Below the pieces are notes generated by a model. That model saw nothing but the letters and a program-made list of their open reading frames with translations. It did not search any database and was not told the DNA's origin. Below, in pieces: positions 13,601-22,961 of a stretch of 64,000 bases of DNA; position 1 is the stretch's first letter; every line of letters begins with the position of its first letter. This DNA comes from Ceratothoa steindachneri (taxonomy: Eukaryota; Arthropoda; Malacostraca; Isopoda; Cymothoidae), in assembly GCA_963969495.1 (NCBI GenBank), contig OZ018335.1:84302354-84366353 (forward strand), in the 5' to 3' direction. The position numbers and the translations under genes were made by a program.

Positions 13601-13868
13601 CAATACCCTAACACATTTAATGATCGTAAGCTTCGCAGTGAAGTTGGGGAATGTAAAAGGGAAGGGTTACCTTGGAAACTGATGTTTGGGTGGCGCTGTT
13701 GAGTAAAGGTGGTGAGATAAGGGGTGGATACGATGAAGTAGATTCTCCAGGGACCGACCTGATCCCACAATTCCGGCACGATTCTGCTGGAAGAAGGCGG
13801 TAATGGGCATTTCTTGTTAAAGAGGGCTCCATGCTCGTAAACTCCAAGTAATCTTGGGTGCCTCTATA

Positions 13869-14213
13869 GACAGGTAGACTCACGGAGAAAAGCCGAAATG
13901 TAGTTTTCTCGCTTAGGGAACCAGAGTGATGCTGTTTATAGCTTCAACTCTGACAACGTGAGTGCGAGCCTAGATCCACACTGACTTGCAGACCAACGGG
14001 ATAAGGAACTTACTTAACTGGGACCGATCTCCTTTCTGAAGACAGGAAGACTCACGGAGAAAAGCCGAAATGTAGTTTTCTCGCTTAGGGAACCAGAGTG
14101 ATGCTGTTTATAGCTTCAACTCTGACAACGTGAGTACGAGCCTAGATCCGCACTGACTTGCAGACCAACGGGGTAAGAAACCTCCTTAACTGGGACCGAT
14201 CTCCTTTCTGAAG
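13869..14213 (+). repeat. Recent tandem duplication, 172-bp unit, two copies
   Basis: Unit 1 begins at 13869 ('gacaggtagactcacgg') and unit 2 at 14041 ('gacaggaagactcacgg'). They match base for base over most of their length, including 'gccgaaatgtagttttctcgc', with only a handful of substitutions. The high identity implies a young duplication. Surrounding sequence (13.6-15.9 kb) is less AT-rich than the flanks and may belong to an unidentified element. Confidence 0.97.
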
Positions 14214-14645
14214 ACTTAGTGCTTCGATAATTTACCACAACACCGAGATATATAGCAATTCCTGCCCCGCCAGACGCTGTGCAAACTCTACTAGCGAGGG
14301 TTAAAGGAATTCATCTTTTATACCCGAAAAAAGGAAGAGGTTCACATGGCTCCGGAAGTAGATTTGATGTCAAGAGACCTTTGTAGGGTGAGAGCTGCTT
14401 GATTATCAACTCAATTTCGTCCTTTGTAAACTTCCGGAAACCACTGGGAGCCAAGATGGGATCCTATCTATCGATAACCAGTCCAGGAAGGAATGCTGTG
14501 GTTAGCTGAAATGGCCGGCGGATTCATCCGGGGTAAGGCCACCAAACATCAGGCAGAAAGGGGAAGGTATCATATCGCGGCTCCCCCGAAAGGGAGATGG
14601 GGAAACGTGGTAGCATTAGGCTATTTGGCAACAGGGAAGATCATG

Positions 14646-14678
14646 GTATATTTATGATCAGGCGGATCATAAATATAC
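14646..14678. repeat. Perfect 14-bp hairpin
   Basis: GTATATTTATGATC at 14646-14659 is the exact reverse complement of GATCATAAATATAC at 14665-14678, with a 5-base loop AGGCG. No T-run or coding context explains it. Confidence 0.9.
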
Positions 14679-15229
14679 AACCCAGATCCTCATGTAGGCA
14701 GTAAAGCTGAGAGAGACTCAAACTTGGGGCTTTGCTTCCTTGAGTCCGCTCTCTTTCAAATATCTGTGTAAAGGAATTGTAACACAAAGCATCCCGGAGG
14801 GCCAAGAGGACAAATACATTAATACCACCCCCCATTTTGGAGAAAGCCAAGGAATCGAGCTCCAATGAGGAGACTCCTGGGAACGGTAGCCAGCGAATAA
14901 TAGTATAACTGCCTACCTTGTTGGATCTCCACGTCGCATAGGTAGTTAAAACGACCATCTGTGTTAAGGTAACCACCAAAGGCCCTTAAACGACGCTCAA
15001 AAGATCCAATTACCTACGAGATCCGTAGGCACGTAGTTATATCACCAAAAAGCGGTGCCAATCAAAATGTACGCCAAGGAGGGTGGCGTTTGGTGGTCTC
15101 TCCAATTAACAAGCCGACTTGGGCACCACAGTGACAACCTCCTCACTCCTCGCTCTCCCAGATGCAAACTCACCACTCGATCTCCCCTCTGCGGCCTCGC
15201 CCCTTCCTACTTAGATGGGGTGGTAGTCC

Positions 15230-15423
15230 GCCTATATATATTCCCTACAAGGAAAGACAGAAGATTATTCAGTGAGAACGATATAGGATCATTTCGAGAA
15301 GATCAATCCTTCAGCCAGTCAAGATTATTCGGTGAGAACGATATAGAATCAGTTCGAGAAGATTGATCCTTCAGCCAGTCAAGATTATTCTAAGAGAGAC
15401 GATAAAAGATTATTTTGAGAAGG
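15230..15423 (+). repeat. TATA-like motif followed by a 60-bp tandem repeat
   Basis: A TATA-box-like 'cctatatatattcc' at about 15230 precedes units starting at 15261, 15321 and 15381 ('aagattattc'), a period of exactly 60 bp, the last unit being partial and diverged. Because 60 is a multiple of three, one frame stays open through the array and mimics a protein. An 8-base direct repeat CGGTGCCA brackets this segment at 15053-15060 and 15477-15484. The layout recalls a promoter-containing terminal repeat of some element, but TG...CA ends are not evident. Confidence 0.7.
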
Positions 15424-16609
15424 TCGGTCCTCCCCTCCCCTAGTGCAGAATTAATATAGAACGTCAACTTTTGTATCGGTGCCATACCTAAGAATCCTTT
15501 ACAGACTTAGAAGAAGTCTGACTGGAGAAAAGAAAACCCGCTCACACTCGAGTGACACTCACAACTCAAGCTCCATAAGAGTGAGAGGAGAAGAACCAAG
15601 CCCCAATGAGGTTCCATTTGTTAAGTATGGTAGAAATCCCCTCGTATACCCCAAAACTAGTGAGGCAACCGGCGATAAAGAATAGGACACAAATAGGCTT
15701 CGAGAGTATCCAGAAGAGGACACTTTGAGCTAGGAACACAATAACTCTCTCCGTCGTCTTAACATAACACGAGGCACTGTTGCAATAAGAAGTTTAAATC
15801 TCCCCCCCCCCACTCCTTTCCTCTTTGCCATCTAGACGAAATTCTACCATCGGCCACTTCAACTCCCCGAAGCGCGAGAAAAGCCTTACAGCGACATCAG
15901 GCAACCCCGGATCCCTTATGTAATGTAAGTTATTAGAAAATTCATATTCATATTGCGTCAATATTCATATTGCGTGAACCCCGACATATTTACTAGTAGA
16001 AGAGAGTAATTTAATTTAATGTTTAACGCTAATCTAAAAGTCTCGCGATAAAAATACTAATCGGCAATTAGTGTGTTTACGTTTAGCCTATTTCTTTATT
16101 TTTTTCATGAAAAGATATTGAAATAGGCCTAGTTGCCAACCTGTTTAGCCTCGGTTAGCTCAGTAAGTTGATATAAATCTGTTCACTGTTTTTTTTGTAG
16201 TTAATTGTTAAATTTAAAATACATGTTTATTTTTGGATAATTTCTGTGCGTTTCTCTATATGTTGAAGCAGCTCTTCCTTAAAAACAACAAAAATCGCAT
16301 TCTTTGACAAAAGTATACTTAAAATAGATGAAGTATATCTCGAGGCCTGAGTTGTAGGAGTGGAGGGGTTAACATATATGGAACTTTTAAAATCAGAAAT
16401 ATTTTTAAAATATCACAAATTCCTTTAAAAGTGTCTGGCCGTCGTGTGAATACAATGCATTTCAATTAAAAAAGTTTAATGATTTAACTAAAACTTTTTA
16501 TTAGTTACTTCCGGCAAAAGTGTTAAGGGTGACGCGCCAAAAACGGGCCTGCACACACTTTTTGTGATATATCCTTCATTCATTCATATTCACCATTACT
16601 TTGCAGAAC

Positions 16610-17505
16610 ATGACAGAAGCAACGCCTGTAAACATAGCTAGATCTCAATGGGAGCTCAAGCAAAGAATATTCTGCTTCAAACGTTACTACAAGTTAGGCT
16701 TGTTCAAGAAACAGCAAGACACTTTTGTGCATCAGTTCGAATATGAAAAAGCACCCTCAAAGAGAGGAATTCAGGACTGGGTGGACCACTTCGAGAACTT
16801 TGGTATATTGGAAAACTTCAATGCAGCCAGTGACGAACGACCAAGACATTCAGGACACCTCAAAGAGCGTACAGCTGAGCTGGTCGTGAACGGAAGAGAG
16901 TCAGTTCAGCAGAGTCCAAAAAACTCTGTGGGCAAGTGAAGTCAGTCCCTCGGCAGATCCCGTGAGATTTGCAGGAGAGTGTTAGTAATGGATGTAAAGG
17001 CTTAGCCATAGAGAATCGAGATAAAATAGACCCTTATAGCCTCAGGTAAGAAGCTGAGAAAGGCTATGACAGTCAAGATACTGGAGAATATTCAAGAGAC
17101 CCCCAACTTTCCTTAACCTCATTTGGATCTCATATGAAGCTCACTTCTATCTTGAAGGAAAGGTAGACTCGAAGACAATTGTATCCTGGGGGATCTCTAG
17201 GACCAAATTAGGTAGCCACCTAGCCCCTACACTCCCCTAAGTTCACGGTAGTGAGTGCAATCTCAGCCAGAGGCATCATCGGTCGATTCTTCTTCGAAGA
17301 ATCTGGAGCAAAAGTGACAGTCAGGAAAGAGTGGTAGGTTGAGGTCCTCAAAACCTTCATGAGGGAGCAGCAGACCCTGTTTCCTTAGCTTATTGGGATA
17401 TTCGGGTTCCAGCAAGATGGAACAAGCTCTTACACCTCAAACCTGTCCAGAGATTGGGTGAAATATAACTTTGGTGGCCGTGTGATTAGTCTCAGATTTC
17501 TTTTT
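16610..17505 (+). pseudogene. Mariner-superfamily transposase pseudogene
   Basis: The ATG at 16610 opens a 109-codon frame whose N-terminal half looks like the helix-turn-helix domain common in arthropod mariner-superfamily transposases ('FCFKRYYKLGLFKKQQ', then 'APSKRGIQDWVDHFENFGIL'). The frame breaks at 16937. Downstream in other frames, remnants of the catalytic domain are visible: 'SARGIIGRFFFEES' at about 17260-17300, and 'GFQQDGTSSYTSN' at about 17405-17445, which carries what should be the second catalytic aspartate. Several stops and frame changes show that it is dead. I see no clear terminal inverted repeats, so element ends are not given. Confidence 0.75.
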
Positions 17506-17509
17506 TGTT

Positions 17510-19740
17510 TCAATTCAGATCCTCATTCATATTCCACGTTCTACAATTGAATCTATCTTCATCTTCACTCACGACCTTGACCCAACTTGATTTTCACTCT
17601 AAGCCATAACACTTGCTAAACCTAACAAATATTTTATATCCCAACAATTATTATACTTCATCAATATTGTCCGTTAAAACATTCAATGCACTTCTTTAAT
17701 CTACGGTTTGTAGTCTTTAAATTTCCAACTTGTTTTCCTTTCAAACATCATAAAACTCCGTCGGTACATGAACTAGTCCTCTGTTGCAAGATGGTTAGTT
17801 AATTACTAATCTCATTAATCTCACTTTGGAACTCAATTCTTGGCCATATTTCCTCTTATCTTTTATATGCCGAAAGGGAAACTCCGATTACACATCTGAG
17901 CGTAAATGAATTCATTGCCAATAAGGTCATCTACCTGAAGCAAAATAAGCGGAAATCTTCTGCTTAACCAAATTGCTATTTAACATTCATGCTACCACTG
18001 GATATGAAAATAGTAACTGTAAGGTTGGGTCGTTTTTCGAGACATACTAATTAAAATAGAGTTTAAAAGGAAGTTAGAGGATCTAAAAGTTCATACCTGA
18101 TTTTTTTTTTTACATATATTGATGATTATCTGCCGCGAAACGCCAGGTATGGCCATGAAATGACCTATATGACCACGAGATATATGGTTTTTAATCATGG
18201 AGATTTCAAATCTGCGATTGGATTTGGCACTGAGGGGTGCCATCTAGTAACCGAAGCCTCACCTAGCCGTTTAGCCATTAAAAGGCAGTTGTAAGTGATT
18301 TGAACCATGAGAAACCATCAATGTAATAACCATTTATCATATTTTCACAAAACGGCGCCGGTCATTGAAGGGCCTTTTCGTCTTGTTTGTTCAAGAGAAT
18401 GAATAAATTAAATGAAATGGAATGTACTGAATCCGAAAATGCAATTCATATACAAAGGTCTAAGCCTCATCAATATTAGTTAAAGCGTTAAAACAAATAT
18501 TTATTATGAGAAAGAAGGTTTAGTAAGCTTTATTTGTAGCAGATGTAAAAGATTAAGTCATTCTGTTAAGTACAAAACTTGTATGTACGAATGTTCAAAT
18601 AATTTCGCACATTATGCTTATATTTTCGTGTTATATCATTAGAATTTGCCTAATAGACTGTGAGGCCTAAGTAAATCCGTCGATTTTCCGCCTCTCTGTA
18701 AAATATGATTTATTTTCCGGCAAAAATATTATTCAAGGAGAAAGATCATTAAAAAACTTTATATCCATACGAAAAATTAAACCTCTCGCACAGCTTGAGT
18801 GTTATTTGCGAATATTTAACTCAGTACAGCATAAAACATACTATGTGGAACGTGTCGATCTTATGTAATTTTCACTTCGAAGAAAAAAAATCAGGATTCA
18901 CCGCGAAACGACAAAATATAAAAACGTCATCAGCACTTCAGCCTATCTTAGTCTATCTATTATTTTCGATGCCCAAAACTTTGACCCTTTATCAAATACT
19001 TGTCTTGATATTGAAAATAGCGGAGAATCTTGCTAATAAGGTCGCCTGTTTGATGTATTATTAATAAGTTTGTCTTTCACAGTTTTGCAATACAAACTTT
19101 GTTTTTGAATTTATGTCTAATCCCTCGATTGTGCAGGCAACTTTATTCTGTTTCTCCATTGAATTTCCTCTTGTACTTTAAGTATTATTATACAAACATT
19201 CTCTCTCTCTTTCTCCCATTCATTTGAAGCCACAGTCCCAAAGAAGAGTTTAGCTTTATCTTCGTGGAAGAAACTTGCAGGTCAGCATCTGCAAAGTTAT
19301 CTATGTTAGCAAATCGACAGAGCAATGGTTGTACAAATATTTTGCTCCTCTGGTTGGTGGTAATCGACGCCTCATCCTGCTTAGAAGAAGTATAAAATAG
19401 CTATTTAAGTTAAAAATTATGTTAATTTTTAGGGAAACTACTCAGGATAAAAAAATAAGGTATATTATTTTGTTAAATTATCTGCATATTTAAGCTACAG
19501 ATTTCGGATGATAAAATAATATTGTTGATTATTATCAGTCAATTATATCTAAAATTTCATATATTCTTCATACTTAAGAATTTATGATGACACAAGTTGT
19601 CAAGGCGAAAAATTGACTAACTTTTCTCTCAATTTAGTTTAAAATATGACCTTAAAATAAAGCCCATTGAAAAAAGCTGAATACTGTATATAACGACTTT
19701 GAGGTAGGATAAAAGATTTCCTATCGAGGAAACTACGAAA
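17510..19740. other. AT-rich stretch without recognisable genes
   Basis: No recognisable coding motif. The 89-codon open frame at 18795-19064 has no family resemblance that I can see and lies in plain AT-rich sequence. Nothing repeat-like was noticed except a short CT run near 19200. Confidence 0.5.
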
Positions 19741-19749
19741 GTTTAATGC

Positions 19750-20135
19750 GTTTGCCAAAATAAAAGAGTACAAAAAATTAATTCCGTGCGGTTAATCAGG
19801 AGCTATATTGATTAATAAAACTTTACAACTGACAATAGATGTAGGATAGGAATTCATTATAATAGCCAAAATGGACCAATATTTCGTCTTATACATAAAA
19901 TTCTTTCAGATGACCACACTTAACAGGAAATAGCAAATAATTGAATCAGTTTTTTCTCCCGAACTCGTGGTCTTCTGAATGAATTTTATGTATAAAACGA
20001 AATATTGGTCCATTTTGGCTATTATAATGAATTCCTATCCTACATCTATTTTCAGTTGTAAAGTTTTATTAATGAATATAGCTCCTGATCAACCGCATGG
20101 AATTAATTATTTGGTACTCTTTTATTTTGGCAAAC
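19750..20135. repeat. Long near-perfect palindrome (about 168-bp arms, 49-base loop)
   Basis: The left arm 19750-19917 is the reverse complement of the right arm 19967-20135 with roughly 94% identity by eye. For example 'ccaaaatggaccaatatt' on the left pairs with 'aatattggtccattttgg' on the right, and the match continues through 'attcattataatagcc' outward to 'gtttgccaaaataaaa'. A transcript from either strand would fold into one long hairpin. A 70-codon open frame (19979-20191) on the right arm has no recognisable motif. Possible origins are a foldback element, two inverted insertions of one element, or an inverted duplication. High arm identity implies recent origin or gene conversion. A short TA tract follows at 20157. 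Confidence 0.93.
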
Positions 20136-20663
20136 ATGCAGAGAATTTTCATACATTATATATATATATATATACATACAGTGTTGGGTGATGAAGGTGG
20201 TGGTCTCGACGCTCGTGCATTTATGAACATAGAGTCACAATTAAAGTGCGGAGAATAGAAGAATAAATTGAGGGATATTAAGAGAGAAAGAAAGAGAGAA
20301 AGATGAATCAGGTAGAAAAAGAGGGTATGCAAAAGAGTAAGTGTGTATGGTGCGTTGACGTCATGAACTAAGAATGTGCTCATGTATGTCTTTGTATAAC
20401 CAAATTTAAAGGTAAGAATTGGGGAATTAAGAAAGAGAGAGATAAAAAACAAGGAATATATAAATTATGAGACGCCCTGAAAAGAGAAAAATATCGAATG
20501 ATAAGAATGCAACGAGAGTAATAAAAGAAGATGTACCAATGATAATAGAGTAATAGAGAGAGATGGAGGGAGATAGAAAGCTAAGAAAGAGGTGAAGGTA
20601 AAATTAAGGAAGATGAGTGTGAGCAGAACTTTCTCAGCTCCAATTTGAAAAATGTGTAACCTC

Positions 20664-20671
20664 TATAAAAG
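20664..20671 (+). promoter_or_regulatory. Consensus TATA box (TATAAAAG)
   Basis: A perfect TATAAAAG followed by GGCCCC. It lies only 8 bases before the ATG of an 89-codon frame (20679-20947), so transcription would start inside that frame. The frame is therefore unlikely to be what the TATA box serves. It may be the promoter of a repeat element. Activity cannot be judged from sequence. Confidence 0.3.
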
Positions 20672-20689
20672 GGCCCCATGCCCCCAGCA

Positions 20690-21170
20690 GAGGAAGAAGG
20701 GGAGCCACAAGATCACCCACGTTTACTTTCAACCCCACCTTGTGGAGAGGTGATTACCACAGCCCACGATCGTCAAAAGGTGCTGTGGGGAGCGGTAAAA
20801 AGTGTCCCCAATTACTCCAAACGTCCTTCATTGCGGCGAAGAAAGAAGCGCGACGATCACCGCCATCTTAAACTTCATGATGAAGTCATCAAAAATGATC
20901 AATCAGTGAGAAAAATTAGATTTCCCCTCGATAAATCAATCTGGTAGACATACAAGGAAGAACCTCGTCGCACTAGGGGTTTAAGAAACCCATTGGGTTA
21001 AAGAGAAAGGGTGGAGAATCAAGAAAGGAATGTCCCTGGAAAAGAATCGCCCTTGCAACGACCGCAATTTCCGGATCGTCTGAAAAGGGGCCACAAGCTC
21101 AGCCACTTTCATTATCAATCACACGGAGAGGGGGTGTAAACGAATCCCACGATCGTCACAACGGCCAAAC
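20690..21170 (+). repeat. Diverged direct repeat, about 386 bp apart
   Basis: A block of about 85 bases starting 'gccacaag' at 20704 recurs at 21090. Both carry 'gccacaag.tca.ccac', 'ggagagg' and 'cccacgatcgtca'. The first copy lies inside an 89-codon frame (20679-20947) rich in Arg/Lys/Asp/His that I do not recognise and do not call as a gene. Confidence 0.65.
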
Positions 21171-21181
21171 ATAGCTCTTCG

Positions 21182-21255
21182 TAGCATAGTGGTTAGCTAA
21201 ACTGACCAACACTACGATACCATATATTTTGGTTGACTTAAGTGTGCTTCAAACC
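21182..21255 (+). repeat. tRNA-like segment (possible SINE head)
   Basis: TAGCATAGTGG at 21182-21192 fits the RNA polymerase III A-box consensus. About 55 bases downstream 'gcttcaaacc' (21246-21255) is a degenerate B box. No cloverleaf could be drawn with confidence, so this is a decayed tRNA-derived fragment rather than a functional tRNA gene. Confidence 0.4.
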
Positions 21256-21389
21256 TAACCACTTGAATTATTTCAGAATCAGGTACAGAGAATTGAGATT
21301 TTTGGCAACTATGTTTGTTCAGAGTTACTTCAGGACAGAGTGGCCAGGATTTTGAATTTATCCGTGGGATAAGGTAGAATTCTCTATAT

Positions 21390-21960
21390 AATTATTTGGA
21401 TCACCTGAAGAATCTGACCCCAAAGGCTTCTACTGAAGAATCTGACCACTAGATTGCCTCTCCTTTAGACTATTCCTAAATAGTTTCTACTTAATAATCT
21501 GACCATCAGATTGCCTCTCCTGAAGTATTACCCCCCCAAAAAATAGTTTCTACTGAAGCATATGACCCCAAGATTGCCTCTCCTCAAGAGTCTTTCCCCC
21601 ACAAATATTTTCTACTGAATAATTTGACCCCCAGATTGCCTCTCCTGGGGCTTGTTTCCCCAAATAGTGTCTATTGAAGAATCTGACCACCAAATTGCCT
21701 CTCTTCAAGAGTTTCCACCCCAAATATTTTCTACTGAATAATCTGAATCCGAGATTGCCTCTCCTGAAGTATGTCCACCCCAAATAGTTTCTACTGAAGT
21801 ATATGACACCCAGATTGCCTCTCCTCAAGAGTCTCCCTCCTAAAAAAAATATATTTCCTACTGAAGAATATGACCCCCAGATAGCCTCTCTTGGAGAGTC
21901 TCCCCACCAAATATTTTCTAGTGAATAATCTGACCCCCAGATTGCCTCTCCTGAAGATTT
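21390..21960. repeat. Minisatellite, nine units of about 60 bp
   Basis: The block 'attgcctctcct' (or a one- or two-base variant) recurs at 21453, 21510, 21573, 21635, 21694, 21754, 21814, 21880 and 21941, with spacings of 57-66 bases. Units tend to alternate between 'gaagaatctgacc' and 'gaataatctgacc' forms, suggesting a two-unit higher-order repeat. On the minus strand the 20-codon period keeps a frame open and spells repeats like RRGNLG...FSR.YLGW. I regard this as a by-product. More degenerate units reappear at 22470-22620. Confidence 0.95.
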
Positions 21961-22387
21961 ATTAATCTCTAATATGCGTCCTGATTCTCCAAGTTAAATC
22001 GGGTTATCTAAAAAATAATTGGCCCAGATATCCTTTAAAAAGTTTTAGCAATTAACTAGACTCTTCTCTGAAATTCCTGTTTTTCGTATAACTTTAGTTA
22101 TACAAAGGTTTCAAACCAAAGATACATTATATGTATACATTTTGGGATTGAAAGATTGGAAAAGTGATGATACTACATTTCCACTTGGTCAAATGATGTA
22201 TTCGTTAAAATTTCACTGCTCTTATGTAGCATGGATTTATCTCTTGAACAGATTGGAATATGTATTTTTGCCTTTTAGATTAGAAATATCATCTTCTTCT
22301 CAGTGCCTCTTCCGATCAATTTATTTAGATTATTGATATAGGTATCTACTAAAAATTACTCTTAAGCAGTACAGATTAAACAGTAGA

Positions 22388-22447
22388 AGAGAGTAACATT
22401 AAACTAATCATCCGTAAGCTTTACAGATTAAGTTTAGTTACTCTCTC
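22388..22447. repeat. Imperfect hairpin
   Basis: 'gagagtaac' plus 'aaact.aatc' on the left pairs with 'gatt.agttt' plus 'gttactctc' on the right, giving a stem of about 20 bp with small bulges. It sits between the two minisatellite blocks. Confidence 0.7.
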
Positions 22448-22469
22448 AATTTTTGGAGATAGAAAAATT

Positions 22470-22662
22470 AAAATTCTTCTCCTAAAGAATATTCTCCCCA
22501 GAATGTCTTTTCTGAAGAATCTTCCCCGTAAATATCTCTTCTGAATAATCTGAGCCACAGAATATATCTTGTGAATAAGCTGACCCCCAGATTGCCTCTC
22601 CTGAAGAGTCTCCTCCTCAAGGTGCTTTGGGGGTCAGATTCTTCAGGTGATCCAATTATTTT
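22470..22662. repeat. Second minisatellite block ending in an inverted copy of the array start
   Basis: Three to four degenerate units of the 60-bp minisatellite. At 22628-22657 the sequence 'gtcagattcttcaggtgatc' is the reverse complement of the array's first bases at about 21396-21423, and the match extends into 'aattatt'. The whole 21.39-22.66 kb segment is therefore bracketed by an inverted repeat of about 30-35 bp. It resembles a foldback element whose interior has become a minisatellite. Confidence 0.8.
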
Positions 22663-22961
22663 TGCCAAAAGATTTGATAAAAGCTCTCTAATGTAATATA
22701 AATTTATTATGTGATGATTTAGGAAGCCTATAATTGATTAAATTTAGTAGTTATTTTTTAGGGGGGCAGAGAGAAAATTTAAGAGGACAGGTGGTCAGTA
22801 CACTTGACCACTGTACAGCAAAAACTTGATATGACTCCTGCGAAATTAGCATAAGAAGCCCGATTGTATATCTAAGTGGGGTCGCAAAATGTAATGTTAG
22901 AAATGAAAATACCTAATTAAAATAATTTAGAAAATATCAATGTAATTTTTTTTGTATTTAG

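Noticed and set aside
15053..15484. Solo LTR bracketed by CGGTGCCA direct repeats
   Set aside because: Eight bases is long for an LTR target duplication and the ends are not TG...CA; kept only as an observation.
16150..16172. tRNA A-box-like 'ggttagctcagtaag'
   Set aside because: No B box at suitable distance and no foldable tRNA.
20679..20947. 89-codon frame after a TATA box
   Set aside because: The ATG is only 8 bases from the TATA box, part of the frame lies in a repeated segment, and no motif is recognised.
21550..21828. Minus-strand repeat protein with 20-residue periodic RGNLG units
   Set aside because: The period happens to be a multiple of three; unit boundaries vary by bases that are not multiples of three, and no coding signature exists outside the array.
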